Below, in pieces: positions 6,414-10,892 of a DNA stretch of 10,892 bases. A program made the position numbers and the translations under genes. Under the pieces are notes generated by a model. The model did not search any database and was not told the DNA's origin. It saw only the letters and a program-made list of their open reading frames with translations. This stretch comes from an uncultured Anaerococcus sp. (GTDB taxonomy: Bacteria > Bacillota > Clostridia > Tissierellales > Peptoniphilaceae). Positions within the stretch are counted from its first letter, which is position 1. Every line of letters begins with the position of its first letter. The stretch covers positions 1 to 10,892 of the forward strand of contig CALTXP010000050.1 of assembly GCA_943913325.1 (NCBI GenBank), written 5' to 3'.

Positions 6414-7740
6414 AAGACTTTTTACAAAAAATTATAAAGATATTTTTCTACCACTTTTAGTAGAGCAAATATTTTTAACTTTAATAGGTAATTTCAATGT
6501 ATTCCTGTTTTCTCTTTTTAATGATGAATTGGTAGCAGCGATAGGGATATCAGATCAGCTATTAAATGTATTAACTATGATTACGAATATAGTTGTTTTA
6601 GGTGCTAGCATTTTAATTATTCAAAACGCCGATAGAAAACGACTTTACTATATAAAGTCTATTTTTAGAGAGTCAGTAATTTTAAATTTAATAATTGCTT
6701 TTCTTATAGTGATAGCTGTATTTTTATTTAACAAGAATCTTTTAAATCTAATGCATACACCAAAAGAATTATTAGCTGAAACATCTATATATATAAAAAT
6801 AGTATCTCTAAGTATAATTTTTCTAGCCATGACTTCTTTGATGCTTGCAACTTTAAGAGCATTTGGATTTGTAAAAATAGCTGTTAGGGTTTCAGTAGCA
6901 AATACTATTTTAGTAATACTAGGTAATTCTTTGATAGTGTTACTAAATTTAGGGGGCATAGTTTATATAGCTATAGCAACTTTTCTTACTAGATTTCTTG
7001 GCATGCTTATCACTTTAAGTACCTTAAAGAAAAATATAGGAGATTTATTTGATATAAAAGAAGCTAAACATATAAAACTTAAAGGGGAAATCTTATCTTT
7101 AGGATTACCATCTGCCCTTGAACAGATATCTTATAATTTTAGTCAAACTATAATTACAGCTATAGTAGCAAGTTTAGGTACTCTAGCAGTAAGCTCAAAA
7201 ATATATGCTCAAACTATAACCTCCTTTACATTTTCTATAGGAGTTGCAGCAGCTACTGGTGGACAAATTATAATTGGAGAATACTTAAGAGAAAAAAAGT
7301 TTTCTAAGATAATAGATTTTGGAATGTTAAATGTCAGTAAAATAAGCCTTATAGCAGCAGGAGTAAATTTAGTAATTGCAATACTTGGTGGATATTTAAC
7401 AAGAATTTTCACTAATAATGCTGAAATTATTAGTATGGTCAGGATTATTTTATTTTTGCAGGTTTTATTAGATCCAATGAGAGTTTCAAATGAAATTTTG
7501 GTTAGTAATTTAAACTTAGTAAAAGAAGTAAAATATCCTGTTATAGTTGGAGTAATAACTACTTATGCCTTGGTAATACCTTTGGCATATATTTCTGTAA
7601 AAAAACTAGGCCTAGATTTGAATGCGGTTTGGATAGTATTCATAATAGATGAAAGTCTAAGAAGAATTCTCTTTACAAAGAGATTTAAAGAAGGCAAGTG
7701 GATCAAATTAAATGAGGAGAATAATGGAGATGAAATTTAA
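6400..7740 (+). CDS. MATE family efflux transporter (full length)
   Basis: A 446-residue integral membrane protein with about twelve hydrophobic helices in two related halves. The repeats are visible as LPLLVEQIFLTLIGNFNVFLF (residues 17-37) and LGLPSALEQISYNFSQTII (234-252), both the opening helix of a MatE domain. The N-terminal half has the usual DELVAAIGISDQL and the second half SLGTLAVSSKIYAQTI. I chose ATG 6400 over TTG 6397; both lie inside the phosphoesterase gene (14-nt overlap) and no clear ribosome site precedes them, so translation may depend on coupling. MATE proteins extrude organic cations or metabolites. Being inside an importer operon suggests export of a by-product or of an inhibitor linked to the cargo, which is inference. 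It is only distantly related to the MATE fragment at the left edge, so it is not a recent duplicate. Confidence 0.92.
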   Translation: MQKDRRLFTKNYKDIFLPLLVEQIFLTLIGNFNVFLFSLFNDELVAAIGISDQLLNVLTMITNIVVLGASILIIQNADRKRLYYIKSIFRESVILNLIIAFLIVIAVFLFNKNLLNLMHTPKELLAETSIYIKIVSLSIIFLAMTSLMLATLRAFGFVKIAVRVSVANTILVILGNSLIVLLNLGGIVYIAIATFLTRFLGMLITLSTLKKNIGDLFDIKEAKHIKLKGEILSLGLPSALEQISYNFSQTIITAIVASLGTLAVSSKIYAQTITSFTFSIGVAAATGGQIIIGEYLREKKFSKIIDFGMLNVSKISLIAAGVNLVIAILGGYLTRIFTNNAEIISMVRIILFLQVLLDPMRVSNEILVSNLNLVKEVKYPVIVGVITTYALVIPLAYISVKKLGLDLNAVWIVFIIDESLRRILFTKRFKEGKWIKLNEENNGDEI

Positions 7741-8368
7741 AAATATAGCTCATATTGTTTTTGAAAAAATATACTATTATTTAGCTTTTTCTTTGATGTA
7801 CATATTTTCTATGATTTTAGGACTTGTGTTTTTAAGCTTCGGAGGAAGTCATACACTAGTATATAAATTAAAAGACATGCTTGCAGGTGAAAGGTACAAA
7901 GAAAAGATTAAGATATTTAAGTTTTTTAAGAAAAATTTCATTAGTTATATAGGAAAATATATAAAAGTAAGCTTACTTTATGTAAGTCTCATACTAATCT
8001 TAGGAGTAGATTTATTCTATTTTTCTACAAATCTAAGTCCATTATTTACTGGACTTTTTTATATAATTCTGATCCTAAGTTTTATAATCATAAATGCTAT
8101 AGAATTAAGTTTTTTAATAATGGAAAAATACCCTGAAATGACCTTTAAAGAAGTAGTTCAAAATTCATTAGCCCTTGTAGTAGTAAATGTAGTTGATATC
8201 CTATTTTTAGATGTACTTATGGCTATAATAGGCTATTTTTTGTATAAAATATCAGGAATTTTATTAATAATCTTATTACCAGGAATTTTTATAGATCTAA
8301 GCTATTATATATTTAACAAAATGTTAGATAAAAAATCTATAAGCTATTTATTGTTTAATATAAAGTAA
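7724..8368 (+). CDS. YesL-like (DUF624) membrane protein
   Basis: A 214-residue membrane protein with about five to six hydrophobic segments (roughly 18-40, 80-101, 107-132, 148-172, 176-198). Between the first two it has the layout of the YesL/DUF624 family: a glycine-rich turn (SFGGSHTLVYKL), a basic loop and then FKFFKKNFISYIGKYIK (65-81) before a helix containing a D (GVDLFYF). YesL homologues are typically encoded beside Lpl/Ytc-type sugar ABC permeases, so the neighbourhood supports the call. Their function is not established. AGGAG at 7715-7719 favours ATG 7724 (4 nt away) or ATG 7730 (10 nt); the in-frame ATG 7712 overlaps that site and is unlikely. The start overlaps the end of the MATE gene by 11-17 nt. 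It is the last gene of the operon. I assigned the family from pattern and context, not from an alignment. Confidence 0.65.
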   Translation: MEMKFKNIAHIVFEKIYYYLAFSLMYIFSMILGLVFLSFGGSHTLVYKLKDMLAGERYKEKIKIFKFFKKNFISYIGKYIKVSLLYVSLILILGVDLFYFSTNLSPLFTGLFYIILILSFIIINAIELSFLIMEKYPEMTFKEVVQNSLALVVVNVVDILFLDVLMAIIGYFLYKISGILLIILLPGIFIDLSYYIFNKMLDKKSISYLLFNIK

Positions 8369-8394
8369 ACTAAAGTTTCATATAGTTTTAGAAA

Positions 8395-8459
8395 ATGGAC
8401 AGTTACAAATTAATAAAAATCTATCCTTTCTTTAGTAGAAAGTTTTATATGTAGTCCAT
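8395..8459 (+). terminator. Folded 3' region after the operon, possible weak terminator
   Basis: Nested pairings can be drawn: ATGGAC (8395-8400) with GTCCAT (8454-8459), TACA (8404-8407) with TGTA (8450-8453), ATAAAA (8413-8418) with TTTTAT (8443-8448), and an inner hairpin CTTTCT (8426-8431) with AGAAAG (8437-8442) followed by TTTT. The inner stem is only 6 bp and the T-run short, so termination would be weak. It begins 26 nt after the YesL-like stop. Confidence 0.4.
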
Positions 8460-8744
8460 CGTCTAATAGATACGATTTTTGGAATGAAGTTTAAATGATT
8501 TTTGAAGGATTTATTTCTTTATAGACTCATTTTAAGATTCTCTTATCAGATTTTTGCTAAATAGATGAGTATAAATATTGTGGGTGTAATAAAAAGTTAA
8601 TATAGATGTTCTATTAATTAGTATAAACAAAAATAAGAGTGATTTCTATTTTTATAATACTGTAATATAAATCTTATGAATTTATTTTTAAAAGAAGCTA
8701 TAAATATGACTTGATTCTACTAATCTTAATATTTTAATAATAAA

Positions 8745-8778
8745 ATCCCCAGCGGTAGAATTTTATACCACTGGGGAT
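8745..8778 (-). terminator. Intrinsic terminator of the amaP–Asp23 operon
   Basis: ATCCCCAGCGGTA (8745-8757) and TACCACTGGGGAT (8766-8778) form a 13-bp stem with an 8-nt loop. Read on the minus strand the one imperfect position is a U·G wobble, while on the plus strand it is a C·A mismatch, and the minus strand continues into a T-rich stretch (complement of 8730-8744). This favours use by the minus-strand operon, whose last stop is 86 nt upstream. Some action on plus-strand read-through from the ABC operon is possible. Confidence 0.82.
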
Positions 8779-8863
8779 AATTTAGTTTATTATATAACTA
8801 TATTTGCCAAACATATTCTTATGTCTAATAGTTATTATAGATCTTAAAAGACTTATTAATGTC

Positions 8864-9421
8864 CTATCTTAATGAACTTTCTTGATCGTAATTAGAGTCT
8901 TCATTTCTTGTATTTCTTCTTTTGATTTCATATTCTTTTTTAGTCATTACATCATCAACACGAACATTAACTTCAACAACCTTTAATCCAGTCATTTGTC
9001 CAACAGATTGAGCTATATTTCTTTTTAGTTCCTCAAATACTTTTGGAGCTGAATAACCATATTCAAGAATAATTGAAGCATCTATAGCAGCTTCTTTTTC
9101 TCCAACATCAGCAGAAATTCCTTTTGTTAGAGAACGTCCACCAAATTGTTCAGAAATTCCAGAGAAGAATCCACCTTTCATATCTAGCACTCCAGGAACT
9201 TCTTGACAAGCTATTGAAGCTATTTTTTCAATAACAGAATCTTCGAAAGTAAGTTTTGATTCATGAGCTTGTTCTCTATCATCTCTGAAATTATCTTGGA
9301 AATTGTTTATAGCATCTTCCCTACGTTGTTCTCTTTCAATCTTTTCTTCTTGTTTTTCTTTTTTTTCTTGTTCTTTTTTGTTTACGCCTGCAATTTCATT
9401 GTATTTTTCTTGATTTGCCAT
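8864..9421 (-). CDS. Asp23/Gls24 family envelope stress response protein
   Basis: A 185-residue soluble protein with an Asp23 (DUF322) domain at about 57-160, including the family stretch YGYSAPKVFEELKRNIAQ (121-138) and TGLKVVEVNVRVDDV. Asp23 proteins lie at the inner face of the membrane, held by AmaP, and respond to cell-envelope or alkaline stress in related Gram-positives. Residues 1-55 are an unusual extension very rich in Lys, Glu, Gln and Arg (NKKEQEKKEKQEEKIEREQR at 14-33), predicted by eye to be helical or coiled coil; the C-terminal 20 residues are also charged. The ATG at 9421 has AGGAG at 9430-9434, eight nt upstream. It follows the DUF2273 gene by 20 nt and is the last gene of the operon before the terminator. 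Confidence 0.93.
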   Translation of the reverse strand: MANQEKYNEIAGVNKKEQEKKEKQEEKIEREQRREDAINNFQDNFRDDREQAHESKLTFEDSVIEKIASIACQEVPGVLDMKGGFFSGISEQFGGRSLTKGISADVGEKEAAIDASIILEYGYSAPKVFEELKRNIAQSVGQMTGLKVVEVNVRVDDVMTKKEYEIKRRNTRNEDSNYDQESSLR

Positions 9422-9441
9422 AATAATATCTCCTTTTTTAC

Positions 9442-9777
9442 TTAATATTTATCAAAAAATTTCTCTAGCTTAAATATAGTTTTCGGATCGCCATCTTTAT
9501 ACTTGCCATAAACCTTGCCAATATTGTATAAGATTATAATTAAGAGAGTTCTAAAAAAACCTATTGTTAAAAATAGTATTGAAACTATAAGCCCAAGTAA
9601 TGCATATTTGAATTCATTCCAATGAGAGCTTTCAAAATTTCTAAATTTACTTTTAAAAAGCGAATCTTCTTTATCTTTCTTTTTTTCAACTACAACTATT
9701 TTTTCATTATCATTTTTTACTTTAGAGTTCTCATAATTATTTTGATAATCCGAAAATTTTTCATAATTATTATTCAT
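9442..9777 (-). CDS. DUF2273 family small membrane protein with a charged N-terminal extension
   Basis: A 111-residue protein. Residues 57-92 (YALLGLIVSILFLTIGFFR then TLLIIILYNIGKVYGKY) form two closely spaced hydrophobic helices with the GLI...L..IGF..TLL pattern of DUF2273, a family regularly found between amaP and asp23-type genes. Typical members are about 60-80 residues; here some 50 hydrophilic residues (Asn, Tyr, Lys, Glu) precede the helices. The ATG at 9777 is ten nt after the amaP stop and AAGAGGG overlapping that stop acts as the ribosome site. The function is not established; position suggests a partner in the membrane-bound Asp23 complex. The family call is from the helix pattern plus gene order. 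Confidence 0.8.
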   Translation of the reverse strand: MNNNYEKFSDYQNNYENSKVKNDNEKIVVVEKKKDKEDSLFKSKFRNFESSHWNEFKYALLGLIVSILFLTIGFFRTLLIIILYNIGKVYGKYKDGDPKTIFKLEKFFDKY

Positions 9778-9787
9778 ATGAACCCTC

Positions 9788-10333
9788 TTAGACTACTCTC
9801 TTATTAGAATCTTTTTTAATATCGTAGAATTCGATATCTACCTTATTCACAGGATAACCAGTGAAAGTTTCTAAACTTTGTGCAACATCTTCTTTAATTA
9901 TTTGTCCTAATGAATTTAAGTTTTCACCTTCATAAACACCACATTTAACCTTAGTGTTTATTTCGTTAGACTTTCCATTTTTGACCTTGACAATAGCATC
10001 TGAGCTTCTAATCTCTGGATATTTTCTTATAGTAATGAGTACATTATCTAGAATTGCTTTTGAAGTAATAAGCATTTCACCAGAATTATTTTTATCAATT
10101 ATATAATTATTAATTGTAGGAAGAGCAAGAGCTCTAATAAAAACATATAAAGCTAATAATGCTCCCAAAATTGCAACTACAGTTAAGAAATAGAAAAACC
10201 ATCTTTGCTTATTGTAGTTATCTAGTGTTGTACTGACTTTGCCATAATCAAATATCAAGAAATATGAACAAAATATAGCAAGTAATGTGGCGATAGCAAA
10301 AATAACATTAATCCATTTTCGCCATCTTTTCAA
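9788..10333 (-). CDS. amaP: Alkaline shock response membrane anchor protein AmaP
   Basis: A 181-residue membrane protein with two helices (about 8-28 and 46-68) joined by a short outside loop, then a soluble domain (about 83-172) that itself resembles Asp23 (the stretches ILDNVLITIRKYPEIR and SLETFTGYPVNKVDIEFYDI). AmaP anchors Asp23 beneath the membrane in Staphylococcus; the same role is expected here as an Asp23 gene ends the operon. The start is TTG at 10333: AAAGGAGG (10341-10348) lies seven nt before it. The longer frame beginning at TTG 10351 would place that ribosome site inside the coding region. It is the first gene of the operon, and DUF2273 follows after ten nt. Confidence 0.88.
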   Translation of the reverse strand: MKRWRKWINVIFAIATLLAIFCSYFLIFDYGKVSTTLDNYNKQRWFFYFLTVVAILGALLALYVFIRALALPTINNYIIDKNNSGEMLITSKAILDNVLITIRKYPEIRSSDAIVKVKNGKSNEINTKVKCGVYEGENLNSLGQIIKEDVAQSLETFTGYPVNKVDIEFYDIKKDSNKRVV

Positions 10334-10340
10334 CTTAACC

Positions 10341-10348
10341 CCTCCTTT
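10341..10348 (-). promoter_or_regulatory. Ribosome binding site that fixes the TTG start of amaP
   Basis: On the minus strand AAAGGAGG is followed after seven nt by TTG (10333-10331) and the basic residues KRWRKW. No ATG or GTG start in frame is available nearby; the only ATG in the vicinity is out of frame. Confidence 0.75.
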
Positions 10349-10574
10349 CAAGAATGTTAATATTAGACTTATCTCTATATAAAATATATATCCACAAAAT
10401 CATAATTTAATCATAAAATAGAAAATTTTTAAAATTTATATGGATACAAAAATTAATCGTTCTTAAGTAAACTAAAAAAATATTACTTGATTTGTTTATT
10501 CTCTAAAAGCTCCTTATTTTAAAGCTTACTTCTAAGTTTAGAGTATAAAAAATAAGAAACCTTTTCCTTAGCTA

Positions 10575-10602
10575 TTGTAATTAATTCTTATATAACTATA
10601 AT
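10575..10602 (+). promoter_or_regulatory. Candidate promoter of the aspartase-like gene
   Basis: TTGTAA (10575-10580), a 16-nt spacer and a perfect TATAAT (10597-10602) lie just upstream of the gene. The start point would be near 10609, giving a leader of only about 13 nt in which AAGAGG (10609-10614) is the very first element. Confidence 0.55.
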
Positions 10603-10621
10603 GGAATTAAGAGGTAAGCTC

Positions 10622-10892
10622 ATGCAAGATTATAGAAGAGAACATGATTCCTTAGGAGAGGTAAAAGTAGATAGTAATGCTTTTTATGGGGCTAATGCTC
10701 TAAGAGCTCGTGAGAATTTTAATATTACAGGCAAAACTTGTGATGATAAGTTAATTGATGCTATTGTTGAAGTAAAAAAAGCTTGCGCAATTGAAAATGA
10801 AAAGATAGGGCTTTTGACTAATGTTCAAAAGGAAGCTATTATTTCTGCTTGTAATTTACTTTTAGGAGGTTCTTATAGAGATAATTTTATAG
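10622..10892 (+). CDS. aspA: Aspartate ammonia-lyase (aspartase)-like protein, N-terminal part (3' end outside window)
   Basis: The first 90 residues are visible, the rest lies beyond the window. The opening (REHDSLGEVKV, FYGANALRARENFNITG, then a helix with VKKACAIEN and a DNFI) follows the N-terminal pattern of the aspartase/fumarase superfamily, closest to aspartases (compare YGIQTLRASENFPITG in Bacillus AnsB), which convert L-aspartate reversibly to fumarate and ammonia in the cytoplasm. Fumarases usually have a T-DS-FG start instead of EHD-LGE. ANAL replaces the common IQTL, so this may be a divergent paralogue. Catalytic residues lie outside the window. ATG 10622 has AAGAGG seven nt upstream. 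It is divergent from amaP and has its own promoter. Confidence 0.78.
   Translation, partial: MQDYRREHDSLGEVKVDSNAFYGANALRARENFNITGKTCDDKLIDAIVEVKKACAIENEKIGLLTNVQKEAIISACNLLLGGSYRDNFI

Larger units (their letters stand above)
8369..8863. other. Non-coding spacer between convergent operons
   Basis: Nearly 500 bases without a gene I can support. It contains the folded 3' region of the ABC operon (8395-8459) and the terminator of the Asp23 operon (8745-8778). Between about 8460 and 8740 the sequence is AT-rich with stops in all frames; I see no tRNA, repeat array, mobile element or recognisable RNA in it. It could be decayed coding sequence, but nothing in it can be named. Confidence 0.6.
10334..10621. 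promoter_or_regulatory. Divergent intergenic region between amaP and the aspartase-like gene
   Basis: This 288-nt spacer must hold the promoters of two divergent genes. On the plus strand I can point to one (10575-10602). On the minus strand I find several TATA-like stretches but no convincing -35/-10 pair for amaP. An imperfect hairpin can be drawn from CTTATTTT (10513-10520) to AAAATAAG (10550-10557), with TACT/AGTA pairing inside; it may be chance in such AT-rich DNA. Confidence 0.45.

Noticed and set aside
2..7740. The two MATE genes as a recent duplication framing a mobile cassette
   Set aside because: The visible C-terminal parts are clearly different in sequence, and no direct or inverted repeats, transposase or integrase were seen.
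461..8500. Similarity of stretches near 461-490 (CTAATA...GCGATTTTT) and 8462-8480 (CTAATA...ACGATTTTT) as a dispersed repeat
   Set aside because: The match is short and interrupted; in AT-rich DNA it is easily due to chance.
8460..8740. Riboswitch, small gene or CRISPR array in the spacer
   Set aside because: No conserved fold, no regular repeat spacing and no supported start with ribosome site were found.
9263..9445. Plus-strand open frame of 60 residues rich in Phe
   Set aside because: It is the antisense shadow of the Lys/Glu-rich start of the Asp23 gene and has no ribosome site.
10513..10557. Hairpin in the divergent spacer as terminator
   Set aside because: The stem is broken by bulges, has no T-run after it, and no gene ends nearby.

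Overview
The window is AT-rich DNA, densely coding, with strong AGGAGG-type ribosome sites and GTG/TTG starts. It carries an Lpl/Ytc-type sugar ABC importer and an amaP–DUF2273–Asp23 envelope-stress operon. Together these point to a low-GC Gram-positive anaerobe. My best guess is the Clostridia/Tissierellia side (Anaerococcus- or Peptoniphilus-like), but that assignment is inference from style and gene content only.

Layout. (1) Positions 2-244 hold the 3' end of a MATE-family transporter, followed by a good intrinsic terminator (257-297). (2) Positions 298-581 are non-coding and AT-rich, with five copies of the heptamer TTTACAA/TTGTAAA; this is the likely control region of the next operon. 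(3) Positions 582-8368 form one tightly packed plus-strand cluster of seven genes: MalK/UgpC/MsmX-type ATPase, LplB-like permease, large lipoprotein solute-binding protein, LplC/YtcP-like permease, cytoplasmic calcineurin-like phosphoesterase, a second MATE transporter, and a YesL-like (DUF624) membrane protein. Gaps are 3 to 63 nt or the genes overlap. A perfect 17-bp hairpin sits between the binding-protein gene and the second permease. (4) Positions 8369-8863 are non-coding, with a folded 3' region after the operon and a minus-strand terminator at 8745-8778. (5) Positions 8864-10333 form a minus-strand operon read amaP, DUF2273, Asp23/Gls24. (6) Positions 10334-10621 are a divergent spacer. 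(7) From 10622 to the window end is the N-terminal part of an aspartase-like (aspartate ammonia-lyase) gene.

How the genes may work together. The binding protein would capture an oligosaccharide-like ligand outside the cell, the two permeases would form the channel, and the co-encoded ATPase would power it. Classical Lpl/Ytc systems in Bacillus usually lack their own ATPase. A phosphoesterase placed directly behind the second permease suggests, by inference, that the cargo or a product of it carries a phosphate ester. The MATE protein and the YesL-like protein complete the locus. This importer–phosphoesterase–MATE–YesL unit is the most likely place for an undescribed pathway. The amaP operon is a familiar envelope-stress module, but two of its proteins carry unusual charged N-terminal extensions.
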